From Haloferax sp. Q22 (GTDB lineage: Archaea > Halobacteriota > Halobacteria > Halobacteriales > Haloferacaceae), in the NCBI RefSeq assembly GCF_001482285.1, contig NZ_LOEP01000033.1:124001-188000 (forward strand): 64,000 bases of DNA, written 5' to 3'. The translations under genes and the position numbers were made by a program. Positions 25,841-34,485 of this stretch are shown here, piece by piece (position 1 is the first letter of the stretch; the number at the start of each line of letters is the position of its first letter). The notes under the pieces were generated by a model. The model worked only from the letters and a program-made list of their open reading frames with translations. It ran no database searches and was not told the origin of the DNA.

Positions 25841-26650
25841 ATGGTCACGGTACGGTCCATTCGGGCGAAGGCTGGTAGCGAGCCCATCACGATGCTCACG
25901 GCGTACGACGCGCCGACCGCGAGCGTCGTCGACGAGGCGGGTATCGACATCATCCTCGTCGGCGACAGCATGGGCAACACGGCGCTCGGCTACGACTCGA
26001 CGCTCCCGGTGACCGTCGAGGACGTGGTGAGCAGAACCGCCGCGGTGGCGCGCGCGACCGACGACGCTCTCGTCGTCGCCGACATGCCGTTTCTCTCTGT
26101 CGGCGTGGACGAGGCGTCGAGCGTCGAACACTGCGGCCGGATGCTCAAGGAGGCGGACGCCGACGCGGTCAAACTGGAGTGCGGCCCCCACACCGTCGAG
26201 TTGACCGAACACCTCGTCCGACTCGGCATCCCCGTGATGGCCCATCTCGGTCTGACCCCCCAGCGCGTCAAGGAGGTTGGCTACGGCAGGCAGGGGACGG
26301 ACCGCGACGACGCACAGGAGATTCTCGACCTCGCGAAGGGCCACGCCGACGCGGGCGCGTTCTCGCTCGTCCTCGAACACGTCCCGGCGAACCTCGCAAA
26401 ACAGGTCACAGAGGCCATCGACATCCCGACTATCGGCATCGGCGCGGGCCCCGACTGCGACGGGCAGGTACTCGTCGTCGACGACGTGGTCGGAATGAGC
26501 GACCGCACGCCGCCCTTCGCGGCCCAGTTCGGTGACGTGAAATCGGAGATGGAGAAGGCGGTCGGCGCGTACAGGGACGCCGTCGAGGCCGGCGAGTTCC
26601 CGGCCGACGAACACAGCCACGTCGAAGACGACCTCGACGAACTGTACTGA
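25841..26650 (+). CDS. panB: Ketopantoate hydroxymethyltransferase
   Basis: PanB adds a hydroxymethyl group from methylene-THF to 2-ketoisovalerate, the first step to pantoate and coenzyme A. It has 269 residues, the normal size. It shows M-L-T-A-Y-D-A-P-T-A near 18-27, the Mg2+ site I-L-V-G-D-S-M-G-N near 38-46, K-L-E-C-G near 110, M-A-H-L-G-L-T-P-Q near 131 and I-G-I-G-A-G-P near 198. It is a single gene. Haloarchaea that keep PanB pair it with archaeal pantoate kinase and phosphopantothenate synthetase elsewhere. Confidence 0.95.
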   Translation: MVTVRSIRAKAGSEPITMLTAYDAPTASVVDEAGIDIILVGDSMGNTALGYDSTLPVTVEDVVSRTAAVARATDDALVVADMPFLSVGVDEASSVEHCGRMLKEADADAVKLECGPHTVELTEHLVRLGIPVMAHLGLTPQRVKEVGYGRQGTDRDDAQEILDLAKGHADAGAFSLVLEHVPANLAKQVTEAIDIPTIGIGAGPDCDGQVLVVDDVVGMSDRTPPFAAQFGDVKSEMEKAVGAYRDAVEAGEFPADEHSHVEDDLDELY

Positions 26651-26695
26651 GGGCGCTCGTCTCCGACATCCGCGCTCGCACCCGGTCTCGACGAC

Positions 26696-27478
26696 TTACG
26701 CGACGCGTCGGTCGAGGAACGTTTTCACGGCCTCGTTGAACGCCGCCGGCCGTTCGAGCATCGCGAGATGCGCGGCGTCCTCGACGGTTCCGAGTTCGCA
26801 GTCGGGCATCGTCTCCGCGAGGTACTCGTGGTACGAAAGCGGCGTGAGGCGGTCGTACTCGCCGACGAGCGCGAGCGTCGGAACCGAAATATTCCCGAGT
26901 TCGTCGCGAACGTCGAAGGTGTGACACGACAAGAAATCGCGGCGGGTGACGGCCTGTCCGGCGTCGTACATCGCTTCCTTGGAGCCCTCGACGAGTCGCT
27001 CGTCGTCGGTGTGGAACAGTTTGTCCTCGCCGTGGAGAAAGGAGACGGCGCGGTCGAAGTCGTCGTCGAGCCAGTTCAGCAGGTCCGAGAGCACGGCGAG
27101 TTTCGCGCCCGTGCCCGCGAGAACCAGCGCGTCGAGGTCGAGGTCGCGTTCGAGCGCGAGTGTCAGGACGACCGCGCCGCCGAGCGAGTTGCCGACGAGG
27201 ATGCTCGCGCCCGTCTCCTCGGCCACGGCGACCACGTCGTCGACGTAGGCCGACAGCGTCTCGTAGCCGTCGGCGGCCGTCACGTCGTCGCTGTCGCCGT
27301 GGCCGCTCAGGTCGAGCGCGGCGACCGGGTAGTCGCTCGCGAGGCGGAACTGTCCGCGCCAGACACCGTGCGCGCCGCCGCTCCCGTGAACGCAGAGGAG
27401 CGTCGGCCCCTCGCCTCCCGCGTCGCGGTATCGATAGGCTGTCTCCCGTCCGTGGTGGTCCACCGAGGCCGTCTCCAT
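26696..27478 (-). CDS. Alpha/beta hydrolase
   Basis: This 260-residue protein has the alpha/beta-hydrolase fold. The oxyanion region is V-H-G-S-G-G-A near residue 30, and the nucleophile elbow is G-N-S98-L-G-G. The acid lies in L-V-G-E-Y-D near 208 and the histidine in D-A-A-H-L near 236. Substrate is unknown; the esterase/epoxide-hydrolase-like group fits. I start at the ATG at 27478 since M-E-T-A-S-V-D-H-H-G precedes the first strand; an upstream TTG is unlikely. It is divergent from the hsp20-like gene. Confidence 0.87.
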   Translation of the reverse strand: METASVDHHGRETAYRYRDAGGEGPTLLCVHGSGGAHGVWRGQFRLASDYPVAALDLSGHGDSDDVTAADGYETLSAYVDDVVAVAEETGASILVGNSLGGAVVLTLALERDLDLDALVLAGTGAKLAVLSDLLNWLDDDFDRAVSFLHGEDKLFHTDDERLVEGSKEAMYDAGQAVTRRDFLSCHTFDVRDELGNISVPTLALVGEYDRLTPLSYHEYLAETMPDCELGTVEDAAHLAMLERPAAFNEAVKTFLDRRVA

Positions 27479-27690
27479 GACTCGAAACTGGTCGCCGAGA
27501 GCCAATAAACCCCCACGCCGGCACCGAGTTTCGACGGTCGGCCGCTTCGGGTCCCCGTGAGACCGACTGCCGTGGCCACTAGTTTGACGTTACCCCGACG
27601 CGAATAGCACGGTGAGGCGTGACGACTGTGAACCGCAATTCAACCGAAATGCGGCATATCGGTGTCGTCACCCGATTCATCGGAGAAAGA

Positions 27691-27722
27691 TTTATATATT
27701 CAAAACGCTAACTTTAGGTTAG
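27691..27722 (+). promoter_or_regulatory. Heat-shock-type promoter with CTAAC-N5-GTTAG palindrome
   Basis: A strong TATA box, TTTATATATT (27691-27700), follows a purine-rich BRE (CGGAGAAAGA). Downstream, CTAAC-TTTAG-GTTAG (27708-27722) lies at the expected transcription start, 7 bases before the ATG at 27730. As I recall, CTAAC-N5-GTTAG is the palindrome bound by the heat-shock regulator HSR1 in front of its own hsr1-cdc48-hsp20 operon in Archaeoglobus fulgidus. Overlap with the start site would suit a repressor. Confidence 0.75.
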
Positions 27723-27729
27723 ACTTACC

Positions 27730-27981
27730 ATGAGCATGCAACAGTTCGCCGGCGGGAACGAGCGGTTCATTCGCCGGTACGAATACGAAGACTGCTGGGT
27801 CATCGCGGCCGACGTGGGCCTCTCGGAAGACGAGGTCGACGTGGACATCGTCGGGTCGACGGCCATCGTCGTGGCCGACCTCGGCGACCGCGTGACCGAG
27901 ACGGAGTTCGAACTCCCCGCCGGCGGCGACGCCGACGTAGCGGTTCGAAACGGCGTGCTCACCATCACCCTCACCAAGTAA
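27730..27981 (+). CDS. Hsp20-like small protein preceding cdc48
   Basis: This 83-residue protein resembles a minimal alpha-crystallin/CS fold. Alternating beta strands end in a V-R-N-G-V-L-T-I-T-L-T-K motif, close to the G-V-L-x-I/V-x-I/V-P pattern of Hsp20 proteins. It lacks the usual N- and C-terminal arms, so it may act alone or as an adaptor. The stop codon is followed directly by the cdc48 ATG (TAA-ATG), and both share the promoter. A role with Cdc48 in protein quality control is inferred from this coupling. Confidence 0.8.
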   Translation: MSMQQFAGGNERFIRRYEYEDCWVIAADVGLSEDEVDVDIVGSTAIVVADLGDRVTETEFELPAGGDADVAVRNGVLTITLTK

Positions 27982-30246
27982 ATGAAACTCATCGTCAAAC
28001 CCCTCAAACAGAAGGACGCCGGTCGCGGACTCGCCGCCATCGACCGAGCCGCGGCCGCGGAACTCGACCTCGAAGGCGGAGATTTCATCCGCATCGACGG
28101 TCCGAACGACGGGACCGCCATCGCCCGCGTCTGGCCCGGGTACCCCGAAGACCAGGGAACGGGTATCATCCGCATCGACGGTCGCCTCCGCCAGCAGGCC
28201 GGCGTCGGCATCGACGAGCGCGTGGACGTGGAGAAAGCCGACGTGAAGCCCGCAAAACGCGTCACTATCGCGCTCCCGCAGAACCTCCGCATCGGCGGTA
28301 ACATCGGGACGTACATCCGCGATAAGCTCTCCGGCCAGCCGGTCGCGCAGGGCCAGAGCGTCCAGCTTCCGCTCGGCTTCGGCTTCATGAGCGCGTCGAA
28401 CCAGTCGGTCCCCATCAAAATCGCGTCGACGGACCCGGACGGCACCGTCGTCGTCACCGACAACACCGAGTTCCAGGTGAGCCAGAAGCCCGCAGAGCAG
28501 ATTAAAGACTCCGCGCCGGGCGACGACGGCGGTCCCTCCGTCACCTACGAGGACATCGGTGGCCTCGACAAGGAGCTCGAACAGGTCCGGGAGATGATCG
28601 AACTCCCGATGCGCCACCCCGAGCTGTTCAAGCGCCTCGGCATCGAGCCGCCAAAGGGCGTGCTCCTCCACGGCCCGCCGGGGACGGGGAAGACCCTCAT
28701 CGCGAAGGCCGTCGCCAACGAAATCGACGCCTCGTTCCACACCATCTCCGGCCCGGAGATCATGTCGAAGTACTACGGTGAGTCCGAAGAGCAGCTCCGC
28801 GAAATCTTCGAGGAGGCCACGGAGAACTCGCCCGCCATCGTCTTCATCGACGAGATAGACTCCATCGCGCCCAAGCGCAGCGAGGCCGGCGGTGACGTGG
28901 AACGGCGCGTCGTCGCTCAGCTGCTGTCGCTCATGGACGGGCTCGACGAGCGCGGCGAGGTCGTCGTCATCGGCGCGACCAACCGCGTGGACGCCATCGA
29001 CAACGCGCTCCGCCGCGGCGGGCGCTTCGACCGCGAAATCGAAATCGGCGTGCCGGACCGCGACGGCCGCAAGGAGATCATGCAGGTCCACACGCGGAAC
29101 ATGCCGCTGACCGACGACGTGGACCTCGACGCCTACGCCGACAGCACCCACGGCTTCGTCGGGGCCGACCTCGAGTCGCTGGCGAAAGAGTCGGCGATGC
29201 ACGCCCTGCGGCGCATCCGCCCGCAGCTCGACCTCGACGCCGAGGAGATAGATGCCGAGGTGCTCGAAGGCCTCAGAGTCACGGAAGACGACTTCAGACA
29301 GGCGCTCAAGAGCATCGAGCCCTCGGCGCTCCGCGAGGTGTTCGTCGAAGTCCCCGACGTGACGTGGGAGGACGTGGGCGGACTCGAATCCACCAAGGAA
29401 CGCCTTCGCGAGACCATCCAGTGGCCCCTCGAATACCCCGAGGTGTTCCAGCAGATGGACATGGACGCCGCTAAGGGTGTTCTGATGTACGGTCCGCCGG
29501 GCACGGGGAAGACCCTGCTGGCGAAGGCCGTCGCCAACGAGGCGGAGTCGAACTTCATCTCCATCAAGGGCCCCGAACTCCTGAACAAGTTCGTCGGCGA
29601 GTCGGAAAAGGGCGTCCGCGAGGTGTTCAAGAAGGCCCGCGAGAACGCCCCGACGGTGGTGTTCTTCGACGAAATCGACTCCATCGCGACCGAGCGCGGC
29701 CGCGACTCGTCGAGTTCGGGCGTCACCGAGCGCGTCGTCTCCCAACTGCTCACCGAGCTCGACGGGCTCGAAGCGCTCGAAGACGTGGTCGTCATCGCGA
29801 CGACCAACCGGCCGGACCTCATCGACTCGGCGCTCCTGCGCCCCGGCCGCCTCGACCGCCACGTCCACGTGCCCGTGCCTGACGAGGACGCCCGCCGCGC
29901 CATCCTCGACGTGCACACCCGCGAAAAGCCGCTCGCGGATGATGTCGACCTCGATAAAATCGCGTCGAAGACCGACGGCTACGTCGGTGCCGACCTCGAA
30001 GCGCTCGCCCGCGAGGCGTCGATGAACGCCTCCCGCGAGTTCATCCGGAGCGTCGAAAAGGAGGACATCGGCGAGAGCGTCGGGAACGTTCGCGTGACGA
30101 TGGAACACTTCGAGAACGCCCTCGACGAAATCGGCGCGAGCGTCACCGACGACGTGCGCCGCCGCTACGAGGAGATCGAAGAGCGCTTCCAGAAGAGCGA
30201 GGTCGAACGCGACCGCGAGACCGAAGTCGGTCGCACCTTCCAGTAA
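27982..30246 (+). CDS. cdc48: Cdc48/p97-type AAA+ ATPase
   Basis: This ring ATPase unfolds proteins, working with the proteasome in archaea. It has 754 residues. The N domain (1-190) is the double-psi barrel with Cdc48-type start K-L-I-V-K-P-L. D1 has Walker A G-P-P-G-T-G-K-T near 230 and Walker B I-V-F-I-D-E-I-D near 288. D2 has the same Walker A near 502 and V-V-F-F-D-E-I-D near 560. Arginine fingers are in R-G-G-R-F-D-R and R-P-G-R-L-D-R. The C-terminus, G-R-T-F-Q, differs from the HbYX tail expected for direct proteasome docking. It is the second gene of the hsp20-like operon. Confidence 0.96.
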   Translation: MKLIVKPLKQKDAGRGLAAIDRAAAAELDLEGGDFIRIDGPNDGTAIARVWPGYPEDQGTGIIRIDGRLRQQAGVGIDERVDVEKADVKPAKRVTIALPQNLRIGGNIGTYIRDKLSGQPVAQGQSVQLPLGFGFMSASNQSVPIKIASTDPDGTVVVTDNTEFQVSQKPAEQIKDSAPGDDGGPSVTYEDIGGLDKELEQVREMIELPMRHPELFKRLGIEPPKGVLLHGPPGTGKTLIAKAVANEIDASFHTISGPEIMSKYYGESEEQLREIFEEATENSPAIVFIDEIDSIAPKRSEAGGDVERRVVAQLLSLMDGLDERGEVVVIGATNRVDAIDNALRRGGRFDREIEIGVPDRDGRKEIMQVHTRNMPLTDDVDLDAYADSTHGFVGADLESLAKESAMHALRRIRPQLDLDAEEIDAEVLEGLRVTEDDFRQALKSIEPSALREVFVEVPDVTWEDVGGLESTKERLRETIQWPLEYPEVFQQMDMDAAKGVLMYGPPGTGKTLLAKAVANEAESNFISIKGPELLNKFVGESEKGVREVFKKARENAPTVVFFDEIDSIATERGRDSSSSGVTERVVSQLLTELDGLEALEDVVVIATTNRPDLIDSALLRPGRLDRHVHVPVPDEDARRAILDVHTREKPLADDVDLDKIASKTDGYVGADLEALAREASMNASREFIRSVEKEDIGESVGNVRVTMEHFENALDEIGASVTDDVRRRYEEIEERFQKSEVERDRETEVGRTFQ

Positions 30247-30557
30247 GCGCCTCGTAACGCCCCTTCAGACGTATTTTTCGAACGCGTCCCAGCCACCGAG
30301 CGACGGCGACTGTTCGCCCACCATCCGCCCGACTCAGAGACGCGACCGTCACGTTCATATCACTCCCATCTGCTACGTAGTGGTACGCAGTTCTCGGGAT
30401 ACGGAATAATCAATGAGTTCTACGTTTATTTCACCGGAAATGCGGTGTGTCTCCCGTCGTTTGTAAAGAATGTACTCGGTCAGTAGTTGTCGGTTCGGCG
30501 CGGGACGGAGACCGGGCGGCCCGGCGGAGCGGTCGCCCGGTCGAGGTGGAGTTTCCT
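30247..30557. other. Intergenic region cdc48/bcp with an A/T-rich island
   Basis: These 311 bp between converging genes encode no convincing protein. A T-run (GTATTTTTCG) near 30280 may end the cdc48 transcript. From 30350 to 30480 the base composition becomes A/T-rich. That part contains TATA-like CGTTTATTTC (30423-30432), a small hairpin CACCG-GAAATG-CGGTG (30432-30447) and the palindrome CTACGTAG (30373-30380). It could hold a small RNA, but nothing proves this. Confidence 0.5.
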
Positions 30558-31025
30558 TCAGCCGTCGAGGTCGTCGAGGTCGGCGAGGATTTCGTCGGCG
30601 TGACCGTCGGGCGAGACGCCCTCGTAGACCCGTTCGATGGTCCCGTCGGGGCCGACGAGATACGAGTTGCGGAAGACGCCGTCGAACGTCTTGCCGAACA
30701 TGTTCTTCTCGCCGTAGGAGCCGTACGCCGACGAGACGCTGCCGTCTTCGTCCGACAGAAGTGTGAACGGGAGGTCGTACTTCTCGGCGAACGAGTCGAG
30801 GTCCGAGACGGGGTCGTCGCTGATGCCGAGAACCGCTGCGTCGCGGTCTTCGAACTCGTCCCACGAGTCGCGGAAGCCGCAGGCCTCGGTGGTACACCCC
30901 GGCGTGTCGGCGCGCGGGTAGAAGTAGACCACGACGTGTTCGCCGCGGAAGTCGGACAGCGAGACGAGATCGCCGCGCTGGTCGGGGAGTTCGAAGTCGG
31001 GGGCGTCGTCACCAATTTCGAGCAT
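30558..31025 (-). CDS. bcp: Peroxiredoxin, Bcp/PrxQ type
   Basis: This thiol peroxidase reduces H2O2 and organic peroxides. It has 155 residues from the ATG at 31025. The peroxidatic cysteine C44 is in R-A-D-T-P-G-C-T-T-E-A-C, and the resolving cysteine C49 is five residues later, the one-helix spacing of the PrxQ subgroup. The N-terminus L-E-I-G-D-D-A-P-D-F-E-L-P and the mid-motif L-L-S-D-E-D-G-S-V are typical. It is monomeric and thioredoxin-dependent in the family. It is a single gene 37 bp from the end of the GINS gene. Confidence 0.94.
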   Translation of the reverse strand: MLEIGDDAPDFELPDQRGDLVSLSDFRGEHVVVYFYPRADTPGCTTEACGFRDSWDEFEDRDAAVLGISDDPVSDLDSFAEKYDLPFTLLSDEDGSVSSAYGSYGEKNMFGKTFDGVFRNSYLVGPDGTIERVYEGVSPDGHADEILADLDDLDG

Positions 31026-31061
31026 AGCCACCAGTTCTGGCGGCGGGCAGAAGGATCTTTC

Positions 31062-32048
31062 TCAGTCGAGTTTCTCGGCCGCGCCGCGTTCGACCAGCGG
31101 GTCGGCGTTGGCCGCCGGGAGCGTCACCACGTCCTCGGTGGCGAGGTCGTACTCGCGCTCGTCGACGCCGAGGATGGTCCCCACGTCGGCGGTGATGCGC
31201 ACCGTCTCGCGCTCGTCGCCGAGGCCGGAAAGCGGGTCGTCGTCGGACGGTTCAACCGTGTCGGTATCGCCCGCTGACGGAGCCGCGGTCTCTGGGTCTG
31301 GTTCGTCCGGTGGAACCGCGGGACCGGAGTCTGAGGGGCCGGAATCAGTCGACACCGCGGCCGCCTCGGTGGCTGGTCGGTCTGTCCCCGTCTGGGTCCT
31401 CGACTCCGCGTCCGAGGCGTCATCGCCGGTTCCGCCACCCATCGCGTCCGCGAGCACGCCGCCCGCGGCCGAGTCGTCGGTTCCGGTGCCGGTCGGTGCG
31501 GTCTCCGGGTCGGGTTCGTCCGGCGGAATCGCGGGTCCGGAATCGTCAACTGCGTCCGGGGGCGACGTCGCGGGCGTCGATTCGACACCGGGAGCGCCGG
31601 CGTCCGGTTCCGCGGTCGTCACGTCGGTCGCGGCAACGGCGTCCCGCGGGGAGTCTGCGGCCGACACGTCTTCGAGCGCGGAGAGCACCGTGCCGCGGTT
31701 CTCCTCGATGCGGGCGACGAGGTCGTCGAACAGCCGCTTTTCCTCGTGGGTCAATCCGTCCGTCTCGGAGGACATCCCCGCGGCCGCGAAGCTCGCGGCC
31801 TTGACGACCTTGCCGACGCGGCGCTCGTAGATGGAGGTGACGACCTCCTCAGCGGTCTCGATTTCGTCCGTGAGTCGCCGAATCTCAGGCGAGTAGTGGG
31901 TGCCGAGCTGTTCGGCCTTCTCCTCGCGTTTCGCCTTCTGCTCGGCGATGAACTCCGCGACGTCCTCGTAGAACGACTCGCGGAGGTGCTGTAAGCTGTC
32001 TTTCTGTCGCTCCGTCCGAAGCACGCTCCTGAGGTCGTCTACGTTCAT
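31062..32048 (-). CDS. GINS complex subunit (Gins51/Gins15 type) with long acidic linker
   Basis: This is part of the replicative helicase accessory complex GINS, which links MCM, GAN/RecJ and primase. It has 328 residues. The helical A domain (1-125) starts [10 protein letters not shown] and has the E-E-K-R-L-F-D-D-L helix. The B domain (about 280-328) is [12 protein letters not shown]. Between them is a disordered linker of about 150 residues rich in D, P, T and S, with a 17-residue motif repeated at 168-184 and 239-255. Its start overlaps the priS stop (ATGA). Confidence 0.9.
   Translation of the reverse strand: MNVDDLRSVLRTERQKDSLQHLRESFYEDVAEFIAEQKAKREEKAEQLGTHYSPEIRRLTDEIETAEEVVTSIYERRVGKVVKAASFAAAGMSSETDGLTHEEKRLFDDLVARIEENRGTVLSALEDVSAADSPRDAVAATDVTTAEPDAGAPGVESTPATSPPDAVDDSGPAIPPDEPDPETAPTGTGTDDSAAGGVLADAMGGGTGDDASDAESRTQTGTDRPATEAAAVSTDSGPSDSGPAVPPDEPDPETAAPSAGDTDTVEPSDDDPLSGLGDERETVRITADVGTILGVDEREYDLATEDVVTLPAANADPLVERGAAEKLD
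31285..31547 (-). repeat. Internal repeat in the GINS linker
   Basis: D-S-G-P-A-[IV][10 protein letters not shown] occurs at residues 169-184 and 240-255 of the GINS protein, differing at one position in the core. The two copies bracket another acidic, glycine-rich stretch. Confidence 0.75.
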
Positions 32049-33202
32049 TCTGTCACCTTCTCGGCTCGACCGCGAGTCATGAGAAACACGCCGAGGCTCT
32101 CGTCTACTGACTGCACGCCGGAGTCGAGTGTAAAGCTATCGCCGTCGAACTCGACTTCGCCGGGGTCGGTCACTTTCACGGCGATGTCGCGGCCGCGGAA
32201 GCGGTCCGGGACCGCGTCGGACAGGGGGTCGAAGTCGTCGATTTCGTCGCGGTCGAGTGGTTCGACGACGAGCCCCGACCCGCCGTGGAGGCTCTTTGGG
32301 AGCCGAATCAGTCGCTTCGTGTCGGTCGTCACCGGTTCGTCTATCGGCGAGGTTTCGTCCTCGACGGTCTCGTGGGCGAGCGCCTCCACCAGCGTTCGGA
32401 CGCCGGGGCCGCCGGCCTCGACGTTGCCCTCGCGGACTGCATCGGGGTTGTTGCGGAACGCGCCGAGAATCGTCTTCGCGCGCCCGTCGCCGATGCCGTC
32501 GAGTTCCTTCAGCCGCGAGAGCGCGGCGTCTTCTTCCATCTCCAACAGCGCGTCCACGAATTCGAGGAGTCGCTGGTGCGTCCGTCGGCCCCATCCGCCT
32601 TCGGCCCGGAGGACCCGCTGGGTCGTCGTCCCGTGCTGTCGCGTCTCGATGAGCGCGTCGAAGTCGAGGTCGATGGCGCGGATGTAGTCGACCACCTCGC
32701 GGCGGGCCTCGCTGTCGAGGCCGCGGATCGACTCGTCGCGCACGTGGACGTGGTAGCCGCGGCCGCCGGAGAACACCGCCTGCATCTCCTCGAAGTCGAA
32801 GTCGTCTTCGAGGAGGTCGAGGAGGTCGAGGAGCGCCTCTTTTCCGGCGTCGAGCATGTCGGCGTAGCCCGTCGTTTCAGGGTCGATACCGGGGAGGTGG
32901 TCCGCGTCGATGTCGAAGACGAGGTCCGCCTCGCGCCAGCCCTTGTCGTCCATCGAGGCCGCGCCGGGGTCCGAAAACCGGGCCGACGAGAAGTAGACGT
33001 GCCGGGGCGCGCTCCGGGCGAGGTAGTCCGAGAGGTCGCCGAGGTCGAGAAGCGACTGGTGGCGGTGCATCCGCGTGCCGCCGGCCGACCACGGGATGAC
33101 GCCCCACTCACGTTCGCCCGGGGCGGGCGGGAGCGGAACGTCGGTGCTCCGGTAGTAATCGCCGAAGCGACCTTCGAGGTACTCGCGAGTGCGCCCGTCC
33201 AT
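32045..33202 (-). CDS. priS: DNA primase small (catalytic) subunit
   Basis: PriS makes the RNA primers for replication together with PriL. It has 385 residues, a full length. The catalytic D-x-D is D97-I-D99 in [19 protein letters not shown] near residue 150 is the nucleotide-binding motif, and [12 protein letters not shown] near 305 carries the third set. The protein contains no cysteine, so the zinc-binding stem known in other archaeal PriS is missing. It overlaps the GINS gene by 4 bp, a widely conserved archaeal pairing. Confidence 0.95.
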   Translation of the reverse strand: MDGRTREYLEGRFGDYYRSTDVPLPPAPGEREWGVIPWSAGGTRMHRHQSLLDLGDLSDYLARSAPRHVYFSSARFSDPGAASMDDKGWREADLVFDIDADHLPGIDPETTGYADMLDAGKEALLDLLDLLEDDFDFEEMQAVFSGGRGYHVHVRDESIRGLDSEARREVVDYIRAIDLDFDALIETRQHGTTTQRVLRAEGGWGRRTHQRLLEFVDALLEMEEDAALSRLKELDGIGDGRAKTILGAFRNNPDAVREGNVEAGGPGVRTLVEALAHETVEDETSPIDEPVTTDTKRLIRLPKSLHGGSGLVVEPLDRDEIDDFDPLSDAVPDRFRGRDIAVKVTDPGEVEFDGDSFTLDSGVQSVDESLGVFLMTRGRAEKVTE

Positions 33203-33327
33203 ACACCTCGGGTTCCGGAGGCGTGGGTAAAGCGATTACGTCTCCGCGCGTCCGTGGTCGTTTCTCTCACCACCGTGGTGTGCGTATGCTTATCATTATC
33301 GTTTGTGTATGCACCCGTGTGACCGAC

Positions 33328-34305
33328 ATGGAGTACACCTACCTCGGCGACACCGGCCTCGAAGTCTCGCGGCTCTGTCTGGGCTGTATGAACTTCGGCT
33401 CCAGCGCGGAGTGGATGATGAACGACAGGCAGGCGAGCCTCGACCTCCTCGACAGCGCGCTCGACGCCGGCATCAACTTCCTCGACACGGCGAACGCCTA
33501 CTCCCGCGGGGAGTCGGAAGAAATCGTCGGCGAGGCCATCGCCGAGCGCGACCGGGAAGAACTCGCCATCGCGACGAAGGTCTACTTCCCGATGGGCGAC
33601 GGGCCGAACAAGTCCGGGCTCTCGCGCAAGCACATCATCGACCAGGCGCACGCGAGCCTCGACCGCCTCGGCACGGACTACATCGACCTCTATCAGATTC
33701 ACCGCTGGGACGAGGGCGTCCCCATCGAGGAGACGCTTTCGGCGCTCGACTACCTCGTCGAGGAGGGCCTCGTCCGCTACGTCGGCGCGTCCACGATGAC
33801 CTCGTACCAGTTCACGCGGGCGCTGTACACCGCCGACGTGGAGAACCTCGAACGCTTCGCTTGCATGCAACCGGAGTACAACGCGGTCGACCGCCACGAG
33901 GAGGCGAATCTGCTTCCGGTCTGTGAGGGCGAGGGTATTGGCGTCATCCCGTGGTCGCCGCTCGCGGGCGGCTTCCTCACGGGCAAGTACGAACGCGACG
34001 CCGAGGTGCCCGCTGACACGCGCGCGGACTCGGACGAGTACACGTCGAACCGGTTCACCGACGAGAACTGGGCCGTCCTCGACGCGATTCGGTCGCTCGC
34101 CGAGGAGAAAGACGCCACCCCCGCGCAGGTGTCGCTCGCGTGGCTCCTCCACAAGCCCGTCGTCGACGCGCCCATCATCGGCCCGCGCCGACTCGACCAC
34201 CTCGAAGAGAACGTCGGCGCGCTCGACGTGGACCTGAGCGACGACGACGTCGAACGAATCGAGGCTCCGAAGACGCCGAGGTGGCCCGCACCGGGTAAAG
34301 ACTAA
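33328..34305 (+). CDS. Aldo/keto reductase
   Basis: This 325-residue (alpha/beta)8 NADPH-dependent reductase acts on aldehydes, ketones or sugars. The catalytic tetrad is visible: D in F-L-D-T-A-N-A-Y near 49-56, Y56, K in I-A-T-K-V near 83 and H in Y-Q-I-H-R near 126. The NADP-binding S/R region is S-L-A-W-L-L-H-K-P-V ... I-I-G-P-R-R near 280. I use the ATG at 33328. A GTG at 33319 lies at the start point predicted from the TTATCATTAT element at about 33291-33300, so a leaderless GTG start is possible. It precedes the sugar ABC operon. Confidence 0.9.
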   Translation: MEYTYLGDTGLEVSRLCLGCMNFGSSAEWMMNDRQASLDLLDSALDAGINFLDTANAYSRGESEEIVGEAIAERDREELAIATKVYFPMGDGPNKSGLSRKHIIDQAHASLDRLGTDYIDLYQIHRWDEGVPIEETLSALDYLVEEGLVRYVGASTMTSYQFTRALYTADVENLERFACMQPEYNAVDRHEEANLLPVCEGEGIGVIPWSPLAGGFLTGKYERDAEVPADTRADSDEYTSNRFTDENWAVLDAIRSLAEEKDATPAQVSLAWLLHKPVVDAPIIGPRRLDHLEENVGALDVDLSDDDVERIEAPKTPRWPAPGKD

Positions 34306-34410
34306 ACGTCGGCGAGTCCAAACTACACAAACAATAGTTATAATTCATCGGAGCCACCGTAGTTACAGATTCTCGACTGATTGAATTTCGGACTGCCGGG
34401 AATATTGACA

Positions 34411-34460
34411 AGTAATTTACTACAACACCAATAGTGGCCAGCACCAAAACTATAAATAAT
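34411..34460 (+). promoter_or_regulatory. Promoter of the sugar ABC operon with upstream palindrome
   Basis: TATAAATAAT (34451-34460) would start transcription near 34481, five bases before the ATG. Thirty bases upstream of it is AGTAA-T-TTACT (34411-34421), an 11-base palindrome. The whole 34306-34485 gap is unusually A/T-rich and also contains AACTAC (34321-34326) inverted as GTAGTT (34359-34364). These are candidate operator sites. An exact TACT-N7-GAGTA TrmB element was not found here. Confidence 0.55.
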
Positions 34461-34485
34461 CACTAATTGTAGAATACAGACTGTA

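Noticed and set aside
27700-30108. Long open frame antisense to cdc48
   Set aside because: High GC and biased third positions open long mirror frames. The antisense protein has no motif, while the sense frame has complete AAA+ motifs.
34411-34440. TrmB site before the sugar ABC operon
   Set aside because: TACT occurs in the palindrome, but no GAGTA follows at 7-8 bases, so it does not meet the element found at trmB.
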